From NCBI RefSeq assembly GCF_032335695.1, contig NZ_JACTOJ010000040.1:1-22153 (forward strand): DNA of 22,153 nucleotides, read 5' to 3'. Position numbers and translations under genes: made by a program. Of this stretch, positions 1-7,348 are shown one piece after another; positions within the stretch are counted from its first letter, which is position 1, and each line of letters starts with the position of its first letter. Origin of the DNA: JACTOJ01 sp032335695 (GTDB lineage Bacteria; Bacillota; Clostridia; Clostridiales; Clostridiaceae). Below the pieces are notes generated by a model, which saw nothing but the letters and a program-made list of their open reading frames with translations, did not search any database and was not told where the DNA came from.

Positions 1-6
1 AATTAT

Positions 7-22
7 AATTACAAGTGTAATT
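7..22. promoter_or_regulatory. Short dyad upstream of the first gene
   Basis: AATTACA and TGTAATT form a perfect 7-bp dyad around a 2-bp spacer, 23 bases before the start codon of the small membrane protein. It could be an operator. In DNA this AT-rich it could also be chance, and the true upstream context lies outside the window. Confidence 0.2.
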
Positions 23-45
23 TATATATTATTAAAGGTGACGAT

Positions 46-363
46 ATGCATGAAATATTTATAACAATGATTTTTATATATATTATTTTTGAAATTTCCT
101 TAGGTATATCTTACTGCTTGAAATTTCCTAAAAGGCTTATACAGTACAAATTAACTAATTTGATGAAAACATATGATGTGTCCGAAGATTACTTAGTTAT
201 TCACGGCAAAAACAATCTATTAATGGGATGTATTTTGTTGTTTATATTATTAATGTATATTTTTACAAAAAAAGATTTGGATCCTATAAGTGCTTTCACT
301 TTAATATTAGTTTTTTATTTCATCCAAAAAAGAGAAAAATCTTGTCTTAAAGAAAAACAATAA
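46..363 (+). CDS. Small membrane protein of unknown function
   Basis: A 105-aa protein preceded by AAAGGTG at good spacing from the ATG. I see three hydrophobic stretches: residues about 3-25, about 58-74 and about 80-94. A basic segment with YCLKFPKR lies between the first two, and the C-terminus is Lys/Glu-rich. No family is recognised. It converges on the thioesterase gene with only about 25 bases between the stops. It looks like a genuine short integral membrane protein because of the ribosome binding site and the clear helix pattern, but no role can be assigned. Confidence 0.55.
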   Translation: MHEIFITMIFIYIIFEISLGISYCLKFPKRLIQYKLTNLMKTYDVSEDYLVIHGKNNLLMGCILLFILLMYIFTKKDLDPISAFTLILVFYFIQKREKSCLKEKQ

Positions 364-388
364 GAACAAGATAAAATATTGAATAAAC

Positions 389-829
389 CTATTTAAAAGC
401 TACATATTGCCCTTCATATTCCGCTAACAGCTTTTCCCTGTCACTGCAGGTTACTTTAAGCTTTATTCTTCCTTTTCCATGCCTATTATATGCCTCAAAA
501 AAATCATTTCTATCTTTTTTATTTGATAATATGCATTCAGCAATAAAATCTTCTCTAATCGGAGCCAAATAATTTATACTGCTGCTTTTGATTACAACAT
601 GCGCTTTGTCATCTACATCACTAATATTTATATAAGTCATTGCCCATCCGCACAGAGTCATGAGGCTACTAATGCTGCCTCCGAAAGCAGTAAGATGATG
701 ATTTATATTGGGCTTTAATTTTGCTGAAATACTTACTTTTTCAGGAGTAAGTTCCACCACATCAATTCCCATAGCTTTCGTTATTGGTATTTTTTCATAT
801 AAAAAATTTTTAAATTCTTCCTTGTTCAT
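389..829 (-). CDS. Hotdog-fold thioesterase (YiiD C-terminal type)
   Basis: About 146 aa, the size of a single hotdog domain. The central stretch HHLTAFGGSISSLMTLCGWA resembles the YiiD_C putative thioesterase family, in which a loop and the following helix line an acyl-thioester pocket. A SSSINYLAPI-like strand follows, as in that fold. Such proteins hydrolyse acyl-CoA or acyl-carrier thioesters; the substrate here is unknown. The reading frame could open at a GTG at 841, but GAGGA lies correctly spaced before the ATG at 829, so I choose that start. It is transcribed away from the SBP gene at 1066. Fold call fairly sure; substrate not. Confidence 0.7.
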   Translation of the reverse strand: MNKEEFKNFLYEKIPITKAMGIDVVELTPEKVSISAKLKPNINHHLTAFGGSISSLMTLCGWAMTYINISDVDDKAHVVIKSSSINYLAPIREDFIAECILSNKKDRNDFFEAYNRHGKGRIKLKVTCSDREKLLAEYEGQYVAFK

Positions 830-1065
830 TTTAATCCTCACATTCTATATCAATAATATAATCATTCCTACTTTTCATCTTCAAACATTTCATCATACAT
901 CATGTTTCTTCCTTTACATTAAATTAATATATTCTATAAAATTTTATAGTTTAAATATAAAATTTGCAATATTTTTTATTCAGCTCTCTATCCTAGTCTC
1001 CTATTTAACACCATATCAATTACTTTTTCATATTATAAATTGAAAAAACTTTATGGAGGAACACA

Positions 1066-1638
1066 ATGAAAAAATTATTAAAATTTTTCTCTTTATTTGC
1101 TTCAGTACTGATATTTTCTTCTGCTCTATACGGATGCAGTAAAAAAGAAAATACTGGACTTACTAAGGTTAAACTCAATGAAGTTACCCGCTCCGTATTT
1201 TATGCTCCCATGTATGCAGCCATTAATCAAGGCTTTTTCAAGGAAGAAGGTTTAGATATAAATTTATCTGTGGGCAATGGGTCAGATAAAACCATGCAAG
1301 AAGTCCTTAGCGGCAGTGCTGATATAGGTTTTGGCGGACCAGAGCAGGTAATTTATATTTATAATCAGAAAAGAGCTGATTACCCTGTAGTATTTTCATT
1401 ACTTACTCAAAGAGATGGGTCCTTTTTAGTGGGAAGAAACAAAATAGACAATTTTAATTGGTCTGACTTAAAAGGAAAAACTGTGGTTGGAGGAAGACCT
1501 GGTGGAGTTCCTGAAATGGCTTTTGAATATGTTTTAAAAGCTAATGGAATAAATCCTAAAAAAGATCTTAATATAATAACAAATATAGCTTTTGCAGCAG
1601 TACCTGGCGCATTAACGCGATACATAAAACTGCGATAA
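1066..1638 (+). CDS. ABC importer substrate-binding lipoprotein, N-terminal part (gene interrupted by element)
   Basis: The true gene portion runs from the ATG (ribosome binding site GGAGG at 1053) to the core GCATT at 1609-1613. The last eight codons to the stop are element sequence. Residues 1-24 are a lipoprotein signal with lipobox LYGC, Cys24 being the lipidated residue. The rest is typical of NMT1/SsuA-like periplasmic-binding proteins: FYAPMYAAINQGFFKEEGLD, an SGSADIGFGGPEQ ligand-pocket region and the second-lobe KGKTVVGGRPGG. The fold is cut after Ala182 in the second lobe, so the 190-aa product should not bind ligand normally. The missing 157 aa are encoded at 8962-9435. In this family the protein delivers small sulfonates, nitrate-like anions or thiamine precursors to the permease; the ligand is not evident here. 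The likely partners are the ATPase and permease at 11307-12870. Confidence 0.9.
   Translation: MKKLLKFFSLFASVLIFSSALYGCSKKENTGLTKVKLNEVTRSVFYAPMYAAINQGFFKEEGLDINLSVGNGSDKTMQEVLSGSADIGFGGPEQVIYIYNQKRADYPVVFSLLTQRDGSFLVGRNKIDNFNWSDLKGKTVVGGRPGGVPEMAFEYVLKANGINPKKDLNIITNIAFAAVPGALTRYIKLR
1598..1629 (+). other. attL: left attachment site of the serine-recombinase element
   Basis: The core GCATT (1609-1613) also occurs at the right boundary. On the gene side lies CAGTACC (1598-1604), the mirror of GGTACTG at 8971-8977. On the element side lies CGATACATAAAA (1618-1629), the exact reverse complement of 8946-8957. The two dyads share the same centre, between 1612 and 1613, which fits a serine recombinase exchanging a TT dinucleotide. 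Seen directly: repeats and frame. Inferred: that these are the recombinase sites. Confidence 0.85.
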
Positions 1639-1736
1639 TTAATAAAAGCTTCCATATAAAAATTATTAGCAGAAATATTCATAAAGAAAAAATATCTTAG
1701 CCTTACAAACAGCATTTACTTAAAAAATCTGAAAGC

Positions 1737-1773
1737 AAAAATAGCTGTAGTTTCATTTGCTACAGCTATTTTT
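1737..1773 (-). terminator. Terminator after the SH3b gene
   Basis: A perfect 14-bp stem (AAAAATAGCTGTAG with CTACAGCTATTTTT) around a 9-base loop, ending in a run of U when read on the minus strand. It lies 42 bases after the SH3b stop and is symmetric enough to stop transcripts from the SBP side too. Confidence 0.8.
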
Positions 1774-1814
1774 ACTATTGTATCCCACTTGTGCTTAAGA
1801 ATATGGTTTTTACC

Positions 1815-2171
1815 TTAAGAATCCTGTTGAATATGAGTTATTCTTGCATATTGATTGGAAATCCAACCTGTTACTCCTGTTGGAGAAGAAATAACATAAT
1901 ACCATCCAGATACACTATCATCTAAAGAAATATATACTGTGCTTCCTGAGTATAATAACCCTAGAACTGCACTGCTTGTACTTGGGCTAGTTCTAACTCT
2001 CACTCCATCACCTGTTATCGTAGCAGTAGCTATAGTATGTACTTGGCTACTTTTTACGACGTTTGTTGTACCTAGTTCTGTTGTTTTACTTACAGGAGCT
2101 GCACTTACTGGAATTGCTAAAAAACTGCTTATCATTAGTCCACTTACCAATAAAGTTAATTTTTTTCTCAT
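1815..2171 (-). CDS. Secreted bacterial SH3 (SH3b) domain protein
   Basis: A 118-aa protein with a classic Sec signal peptide (RKK, hydrophobic core, cleavage after about VSA at residue 24) and one SH3b domain at about residues 52-112. Visible features are GDGVRVRTSPS at the start of the domain, a GSTVYISL strand and a GVTGWISNQYARI end. SH3b domains usually bind peptidoglycan or cell-surface peptides; there is no catalytic domain, so it is a binding module only. GAGG is well placed before the ATG. It is the leftmost cargo gene of the element, transcribed toward attL and closed by its own strong terminator. It is possibly a surface protein working with the secreted protease at the other end, but that is inference. 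Confidence 0.8.
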   Translation of the reverse strand: MRKKLTLLVSGLMISSFLAIPVSAAPVSKTTELGTTNVVKSSQVHTIATATITGDGVRVRTSPSTSSAVLGLLYSGSTVYISLDDSVSGWYYVISSPTGVTGWISNQYARITHIQQDS

Positions 2172-2269
2172 ATTTTATACCTCTTTCTCATAATTATTTT
2201 AGACTGCTTAAGCTTGTCTTTGTTTTATTGTATAAGGTATTATTTAACAAATTATAAACATTTTGTCGT

Positions 2270-2305
2270 AATGATGTAAATATTCTTATTTACATCATTT
2301 TTGTT
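2270..2305 (+). promoter_or_regulatory. Perfect 12-bp hairpin with T-run upstream of the permease gene
   Basis: AATGATGTAAAT and ATTTACATCATT form a perfect 12-bp dyad with a 6-base loop, followed by a T-rich stretch. It lies between two divergent genes, so it does not follow any recognised coding region. It may be an attenuator-type terminator in the permease leader, an operator dyad, or the end of a small RNA. The sequence does not decide between these. Confidence 0.5.
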
Positions 2306-2377
2306 ATTTTTTCTTCTATTTAATATTTAATTGAATATTATTTTTTAAGAGCTAATTTTATATGAGGTGATAAACAA

Positions 2378-3481
2378 TTGATAATTGAAAATAGAAAAAA
2401 ATTTTTTGGAACTTTGTTATTTTACATACTTCTCACAACCGTTATTTTTATTATAATTCTAGGACCAGTAATAATTAGTGTAACTCACTATACTTTTAGC
2501 CAATCAAGCCTAGACAATTTTTCAAATTTCCTATCAAATGTTTTTAACAGCAATTCCTTACAAGGCTTTAGCACAATATTTATAAGTATTTTTTTAGAAG
2601 CCTTACCTTTTATATTGTTAGGAAGTTTTATTTCATCACTAATACAATTATTTATTTCTGAAGAAACTTTAAAAAAAATTATTCCTAATAATATGGTTTT
2701 AGCCCTTATTTCTGCTTCTCTTATAGGATTAATTTTCCCTTTATGTGATTGCGCTATTGTTCCTGTTGTAAGAAGACTAATAAAAAAAGGCATGCCTTTA
2801 TATATAGCTATAACTATGATGTTATCAATACCTATAATTAATCCAATAGTGCTATTTTCAACTTACTACGCTTTCTCAAATAATATATCTGTAGTTTTTG
2901 TCAGAGGTTTTCTTGGCGCTATAGCTGCCATATTCATAGGTTTAATAATAAATTTTCTTGAAAAAGACCATTTAGTTGTAAAGGAAAAAGAAAATCATCC
3001 TTGCCATTGCCATCATCAGCATTCTCATAGTGAGCACTCTCACGAAAATGAAAATATACTCTTGGTTATGTTGGATCTTTTTCAGCATACAGCTGATGAA
3101 TTGAATGAGGTAGGCAGATTTCTTGTTTTAGGTGCATTTTTATCCTCACTTATGCAAACTTTTATTCCAAGGCAATACATGATATCTATAGGATTCAATA
3201 ACATTTTCTCTATCCTAGCAATGATTTTATTGGCATTCTTACTAGCGGTATGCTCTGAAACTGATGCCTTTATAGCAAGAACCTTCCTTGGTCAGTTTAC
3301 CTCAGGATCAATAATTGCATTTTTAATTTTGGGTCCTATGATAGATATAAAAAACACTATGATGCTATGGAGTTCATTTAAAGGTAAATTTGTATTTAAA
3401 CTTATATCCTTAATTTTCATTGTTTGTTTTGCTTTAGGTATTTTCATAAATTCTATACAATTTTTATGGAGGATCCAATGA
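2378..3481 (+). CDS. DUF318/ArsP-type permease with His-rich loop
   Basis: A 367-aa integral membrane protein starting at TTG 2378, with AGGTGA seven bases upstream. The two-half architecture of the PF03773 permease family is clear. The first half has LIFPLCDCAIVPV (Cys123 and Cys125) followed by SIPIINPIVLF. The second half has AVCSETDAFIA (about 291-300). A cytoplasmic-looking linker at residues 207-222 is packed with His and Cys (HPCHCHHQHSHSEH), suggesting metal binding. B. subtilis YcgR belongs to this family, and ArsP members export organoarsenicals. The substrate here is unknown, but the His loop points to a metal ion or metalloid. It overlaps the next gene by 4 bases (ATGA), so the two are translationally coupled. 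Confidence 0.85.
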   Translation: MIIENRKKFFGTLLFYILLTTVIFIIILGPVIISVTHYTFSQSSLDNFSNFLSNVFNSNSLQGFSTIFISIFLEALPFILLGSFISSLIQLFISEETLKKIIPNNMVLALISASLIGLIFPLCDCAIVPVVRRLIKKGMPLYIAITMMLSIPIINPIVLFSTYYAFSNNISVVFVRGFLGAIAAIFIGLIINFLEKDHLVVKEKENHPCHCHHQHSHSEHSHENENILLVMLDLFQHTADELNEVGRFLVLGAFLSSLMQTFIPRQYMISIGFNNIFSILAMILLAFLLAVCSETDAFIARTFLGQFTSGSIIAFLILGPMIDIKNTMMLWSSFKGKFVFKLISLIFIVCFALGIFINSIQFLWRIQ

Positions 3482-4182
3482 TTAATAAAAAAAGTATTAT
3501 ACTTTTAGTTTTATTCTATTATATTTATTCACTATTAGTTTCTGGAAAGATTTTCTATTTTATTCATCCGAGAATGCTGATTTATATTCGAATATGTCTA
3601 GTCTTTTTAGTAGTTTTGATTATTGTGCAAATTATAGAACTATTTATGAAAAATAGTGAAAGACATGAATGTTCCTTTATTATACTATTTCCTGTAATAT
3701 TAGCAGTTCTTATAAATCCCCAAGGTCTTAGCGGCCAGGTAGCAGCCAATAAGGGAACCATTTTATCTCAAAAAGTTAGTTTAAAGGATAGCGCTATTAA
3801 TCCTTCTGATTTATTTGTAAATGATAGTAACTTCACTTCAGTTACTGATGATATAATTTATAGCGATCCTAATAAATACAAAGGGAAAAAATTAACTATA
3901 ACTGGATTTGTATACAAAAGCAATGATATGGGAAAAAATGAATTTTTGATTGCTAGATTAATGATGGTTTGCTGCGCTGCAGATGCTGAGGTTACAGGCA
4001 TATTATCGAGTTTTGATAAGTCCTACACATTAAAAAGTGATGAATGGATTACAATTTCAGGAACCATAGATACGACAACTAAAAAATCTGGCACAGGTGC
4101 CAGTGAAGTTATTCCAATTGTTATAGTTAAATCTATAGTCCCAGCTCAAAAGCCTAAAAATCCTTATATATATCCAGAATAG
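3478..4182 (+). CDS. TIGR03943 / DUF1980 family protein (YcgQ-like)
   Basis: A 234-aa protein starting at ATG 3478, with GGAGG just upstream inside the permease gene. Two hydrophobic helices lie near residues 5-22 and 35-55, with a third hydrophobic stretch around 65-80. A soluble extracellular domain follows, containing the family hallmark MMVCCAADAE at about residues 161-170. This family is almost always encoded next to a DUF318 permease (B. subtilis YcgQ with YcgR), which matches here. The invariant CC pair may bind metal or form a disulfide. Likely an accessory subunit of the permease. Function of the pair is not established; family assignment is secure. Confidence 0.85.
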   Translation: MINKKSIILLVLFYYIYSLLVSGKIFYFIHPRMLIYIRICLVFLVVLIIVQIIELFMKNSERHECSFIILFPVILAVLINPQGLSGQVAANKGTILSQKVSLKDSAINPSDLFVNDSNFTSVTDDIIYSDPNKYKGKKLTITGFVYKSNDMGKNEFLIARLMMVCCAADAEVTGILSSFDKSYTLKSDEWITISGTIDTTTKKSGTGASEVIPIVIVKSIVPAQKPKNPYIYPE

Positions 4183-4192
4183 AGTAAGTATA

Positions 4193-4212
4193 TTTAGGTA
4201 TTCCTAAATTAA
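4193..4212. terminator. Weak hairpin between convergent genes
   Basis: TTTAGG and CCTAAA pair around a 4-base loop, followed by TTAAAATT. It is the only hairpin in the 53-base gap between the TIGR03943 and ComFB stops. The 6-bp stem is weak. Confidence 0.3.
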
Positions 4213-4235
4213 AATTCATCATCCTATGAAAATAA

Positions 4236-4505
4236 TTAACCGCAATTATGTACTGGATTTTTAGATACAATTTCAATCGCTCTAGTAATTTCATTTATTA
4301 CATCTACACTAAACTGTAGCTGTAATTTTTTTATTTTAGAATACATCGCTCCTTTTTCAGTAGCAATATATAGAGGTTTTAAGTTATTTAGAGCTAAAGC
4401 TTTTATATCATCGATACATTTTTCACATTTGCATATATTTTCATATTTACTTATAATTGCTGGTAAAGCCTCCGCAACAACCTGTTCCATATAGTTTCTA
4501 ACCAT
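4236..4505 (-). CDS. ComFB family protein
   Basis: An 89-aa protein with the ComFB (PF10719) pattern: NYMEQVVAEALP, then CKCEKCIDDIKALALNNL with three cysteines (CxCxxC), then YIATEKGAMYSK and a C-terminal KNPVH. The open frame extends 24 codons further upstream, but GGGAGAAG sits correctly before the ATG at 4505, so I start there. The family is named after a B. subtilis competence-operon gene of unclear role; some members have been reported to bind cyclic di-nucleotides, which I cannot judge here. Inside the element it follows the GNAT gene in the same direction, with 118 bases between them. Confidence 0.8.
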   Translation of the reverse strand: MVRNYMEQVVAEALPAIISKYENICKCEKCIDDIKALALNNLKPLYIATEKGAMYSKIKKLQLQFSVDVINEITRAIEIVSKNPVHNCG

Positions 4506-4623
4506 TTTTCTTCTCCCATAATAAATAAACTTATATTTCTTAAAATTATCCATTGCAAATATTTTGTAATATTTCAAGTATAATTATATCATAACATTTA
4601 ATGAAATTATTCTAAATTTTCTA

Positions 4624-5154
4624 TTATAATATTAACTTTTCATATAGCTTGAACCAATCTAAGCCGTAATTGCCAAGTCCCAAATCAACAGTATCAATAT
4701 ATTTAAATCCACATTTTTCATATAACCTTATAGCAGGCATATTTCCTTCATATACATCTAAACGTATAGCTTTAGCATTTGTCTTAATACCCTGTTCAAC
4801 CGAGAAATCCATTAATGCTTTCCCAATACCGCATTTTAAAAAACTTGGATGTACAACAAATGTATATATAACTAAAATATCTGAATAATCTGACTCTATT
4901 CTCCATTTAGCTTTGTAATAGGATGGCTCTGGCAGGTGACTTAAAATAAAGGAACCAACGATTTTTTCATTGTGTTTTGCCACATAAAGATTGGAGTTTT
5001 CTATTCCATCAGCTGCATTTTTCCTAATAGGATATATACCTTTTTTCCATCCTGGATAGTTTACTCCTTTTTCTAAGTAATCATTTAACTCATTATAAAG
5101 TTGTTCCAATTCATTAATATCCTTTGCTTGTCCTAATTCAATAGTAATATTCAT
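4624..5154 (-). CDS. GNAT family N-acetyltransferase
   Basis: A 176-aa single-domain GNAT. The acetyl-CoA binding motif is KCGIGKALMDF (Q/RxxGxG/A type, where Lys replaces the usual first Arg/Gln), preceded by the strand LVIYTFVVHPSFL. The C-terminal motif NMPAIRLYEKCGFK is typical of this fold. GNAT enzymes transfer acetyl groups to amines; the acceptor is unknown. AAAGGA is well placed before the ATG. An unusual Tyr/Lys-rich N-terminal region (about residues 20-45) may set substrate specificity. It is element cargo and is not obviously linked to neighbours beyond shared strand with ComFB. Confidence 0.85.
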   Translation of the reverse strand: MNITIELGQAKDINELEQLYNELNDYLEKGVNYPGWKKGIYPIRKNAADGIENSNLYVAKHNEKIVGSFILSHLPEPSYYKAKWRIESDYSDILVIYTFVVHPSFLKCGIGKALMDFSVEQGIKTNAKAIRLDVYEGNMPAIRLYEKCGFKYIDTVDLGLGNYGLDWFKLYEKLIL

Positions 5155-5334
5155 ATGTGTATCCTTTCAATTCAATCAGAAAAATATATATTTTAAGATT
5201 ATAAATCAAACTAAATATAATTATATCATACTATTATAATCATAAAACTTATCTATTATTTGAATTTCTAACAAATATTTTTATTCATAATTTTAAATTA
5301 AAAGTTTTTCAATTTCTATTCTTTAGCTGTTGCA

Positions 5335-5496
5335 CTAATTATTGCTTAATTTTTCTTTTGCTTTTTCTATGGCAGCAATTTTCAATTCTTTAGGACACAT
5401 ATCAAGCCAAACCGAAAACATTAACTTACCCAAATACTTGTAAAACTCATCCCAACTTTCAGGTTCTATTACATTAACCTGCAACTGCTTTTTCAA
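5335..5496 (-). CDS. 53-aa protein of unknown function
   Basis: A short frame opening at TTG 5496 with GGGGGAG five bases upstream. The product is charged and helical-looking, containing EPESWDEFYKYLGKLMFSVW and ending KAKEKLSNN. The strong ribosome binding site and non-random composition argue that it is real. No family is recognised. It lies alone between the GNAT gene and the protease, with AT-rich non-coding DNA on both sides. As the only small orphan in an element with a serine recombinase, it is a possible recombination directionality factor, a purely positional guess. Confidence 0.5.
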   Translation of the reverse strand: MKKQLQVNVIEPESWDEFYKYLGKLMFSVWLDMCPKELKIAAIEKAKEKLSNN

Positions 5497-5827
5497 CTAT
5501 ACTCCCCCATGAAAAATACTAATATTATAATATGCCAATTGTAATTTGAGGTTAATGTATTGGTATGGTAAATCCACAGAAGTTGCTCTTGGGGTATTGA
5601 TATTTATAAAAATTTGAACTATTTTACCTCAATTATCATATTATCAATAATTGTCATATTTTTTTAGGTAAAAAATTTATTTTACTTTCAATTCATATAA
5701 TTTATTGAATATTTAATAATTTTTGTAATATTGTAATTAAAACATTTTACCTTATTCTTTTATAAGATTATTATATTTATATAAAATCACTATTTATAAA
5801 TAGTAACAAATAAAGGGAGGTATCATT
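5497..5827. other. Non-coding region upstream of the protease
   Basis: 331 bases, very AT-rich. It holds the perfect 16-bp palindrome at 5789-5804 and the GGGAGG ribosome binding site at 5815-5820. Several AT-rich stretches could act as a -10, but none pairs with a convincing -35 that I would defend. No other gene was seen. Confidence 0.5.
5789..5804 (+). promoter_or_regulatory. Perfect 16-bp palindrome before the sedolisin gene
   Basis: ACTATTTATAAATAGT is perfectly symmetric and lies 11 bases upstream of the GGGAGG site. It may be an operator or a 5'-UTR hairpin that shields mRNA ends or the ribosome binding site. Base composition makes chance palindromes possible. Confidence 0.35.
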
Positions 5828-7000
5828 ATGGTAAAAAATCTAAAAAAAGGCTTATTATTTGGACTTGTATTAGCTACTACTGTACTTTCTACCAACACAC
5901 TGTCAGGAATTTCTTCCATTGAAAAATCTCTATCTAGCACTTCTTGGAGTGCTCATCCGCTTCTACACATAAAAAGAGCGTCATCTTCAGGACCCGTTGG
6001 CTATGTTCCTTCTCAAATCAGAAAAGCTTACGGACTAGACAAAATCTCTGCCACAGGTTCAGGCGAAACTATAGCCATTGTTGACGCTTATGGAAGCCCA
6101 ACAATACAAAATGATTTAAATGCTTTTTCTACTCAATTTGGACTACCTCAAACCACTATCAGTATTGCATATCCTTCTGGAAAGCCATCAACTACTGATG
6201 GAGGCTGGGCTCTAGAAACAGCTATGGATGTAGAATGGGCTCATGCAATAGCACCAAATGCTAAAATACTTTTGGTAGTTGCAAAAACTGCTAGCACAGC
6301 AAACCTTGTTTCAGCCATAGACTATGCTAGTAATAATGGGGCAATTGCAGTATCAAACAGCTGGGGAGGCAGCGAATTTTCTGGAGAAGCTTCCTACGAC
6401 TCTCATTTCCAGCATACTGGAGTTACTTATTTAGCATCCTCTGGTGATGATGGATCAGGTTCCGAATGGCCAGCTGCATCTCCATATGTATTATCCGTTG
6501 GCGGTACTACATTAAATATCGATTCAACTGGAACATATCAAAGCGAAACTGGATGGAGCGGATCAGGTGGAGCTACTAGCTCTTATGAATCTAGACCAAG
6601 CTATCAAAACAATTGGACAAGCATTGTGAGCTCTCATAGAGGAGATCCAGATATTTCTTGGGACGCAGATCCTAACACAGGTGTAGCTGTTTATGATACA
6701 ACTAGCTACAGCGGGCAATCTGGTTGGTTCCAAGTAGGTGGTACAAGCCTTAGTGCTCCAAGCTGGGCAGGTGTTGTTGCTTTAGTCGATCAGACTAAGG
6801 GAAGTGCTTTAGGAAGCTTTGATTTCTTAACCAAAATCTATAGCTTGTCAGGAGCTACCGGAAGCACTGGTTATACTACAAATTTCCATGACATAACCTC
6901 TGGAAGCAATGGAGGCTACAGCGCAAAGAGCGGATATGATTTAGTAACAGGAATAGGTTCACCAAAGGTTGATGCTTTCATAACCAACGCATCTAAATAA
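5828..7000 (+). CDS. Secreted sedolisin-type (S53) serine protease without the usual prodomain
   Basis: A 390-aa protein with GGGAGG before the ATG. A Sec-type signal (LKKGLL then a hydrophobic run) spans residues 1-25, followed by a short Ser-rich segment to about residue 55. The catalytic domain is recognisable: Glu130 and Asp134 in WALETAMDVEWAHA, spaced like the sedolisin Glu/Asp pair; the oxyanion Asp207 in SSGDDG; and the nucleophile Ser307 in VGGTSLSAPSWAG. The C-terminal HDITSGSNG...GYDLVTGIGSP matches the calcium site of the family. Known sedolisins are acid endo- or tripeptidyl peptidases with a prodomain of about 170 aa. Here only about 30 residues lie between signal and catalytic domain, so maturation may differ. 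It is element cargo with its own terminator. Confidence 0.9.
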   Translation: MVKNLKKGLLFGLVLATTVLSTNTLSGISSIEKSLSSTSWSAHPLLHIKRASSSGPVGYVPSQIRKAYGLDKISATGSGETIAIVDAYGSPTIQNDLNAFSTQFGLPQTTISIAYPSGKPSTTDGGWALETAMDVEWAHAIAPNAKILLVVAKTASTANLVSAIDYASNNGAIAVSNSWGGSEFSGEASYDSHFQHTGVTYLASSGDDGSGSEWPAASPYVLSVGGTTLNIDSTGTYQSETGWSGSGGATSSYESRPSYQNNWTSIVSSHRGDPDISWDADPNTGVAVYDTTSYSGQSGWFQVGGTSLSAPSWAGVVALVDQTKGSALGSFDFLTKIYSLSGATGSTGYTTNFHDITSGSNGGYSAKSGYDLVTGIGSPKVDAFITNASK

Positions 7001-7010
7001 AACATTTTTA

Positions 7011-7050
7011 TAGAAAGGAACTTCATTTATATATGAGGTTCCTTTCTATT
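7011..7050 (+). terminator. Terminator after the protease gene
   Basis: A 15-bp stem (TAGAAAGGAACTTCA with TGAGGTTCCTTTCTA, one G-U pair) with an 8-base loop, 10 bases after the stop codon. The following T-run is short (TTTG), but the stem is strong. Confidence 0.75.
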
Positions 7051-7056
7051 TGCTAT

Positions 7057-7168
7057 GAAGTATGAAGTAAGAACTAATAAGTAAAAGTTAAGAGGTATGG
7101 TTAAAATTTGCCTGCAGCGAATTTCTACTTAAACTCTTCACCATTCACTCATACTTCTTACTTATTTA
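7057..7168. repeat. Imperfect palindromic intergenic repeat
   Basis: About 112 bases symmetric around CTGCAG at 7112-7117. Inner arms AAATTTGC and CGAATTT match closely; outer arms (GAAGTATGAAGTAAG on the left, CATACTTCTTACTTAT on the right) match imperfectly. The composition looks like a small dispersed intergenic repeat rather than a gene. The 71-codon frame across it has no ribosome binding site. The remaining bases to 7330 are AT-rich, with nothing else recognised. Confidence 0.45.
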
Positions 7169-7348
7169 TAAATTCCAATTTGTTGAAATTCCGTTTTAGA
7201 TTAATAGCTTATCCATTAAAAAAATACATATTTCCAATACAAATAAAGTACTTATATATTGTACTAAAGTTGTTTTATACTTACGGCTATAATCATTTTT
7301 TTATAGGTAAATCTTATATTTAGACCATGCTTTAAACAGGAGGTTATA

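Noticed and set aside
708..1043. 111-codon frame on the plus strand
   Set aside because: It lies mostly antisense to the thioesterase gene, has no ribosome binding site, and its hydrophobic composition is that of an AT-rich shadow.
841..1065. Riboswitch before the SBP gene
   Set aside because: Thiamine, SAM and cobalamin riboswitches were considered because of the transporter family. I see none of their conserved cores, and no terminator or stable hairpin is near the start.
1407..1715. Antisense frame across the SBP fragment and attL
   Set aside because: A shadow of the SBP codons; no start signal and no recognisable protein features.
5555..5617. 20-codon frame MYWYGKSTEVALGVLIFIKI before the protease
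   Set aside because: GAGG is only three bases from the ATG, the product is very short and no hairpin links it to the protease. Possibly a remnant, but not supportable.
7108..7323. 71-codon frame before the recombinase
   Set aside because: It runs through the palindromic repeat, has no ribosome binding site, and its composition is Phe/Tyr/Leu-rich as expected of AT-rich non-coding DNA.
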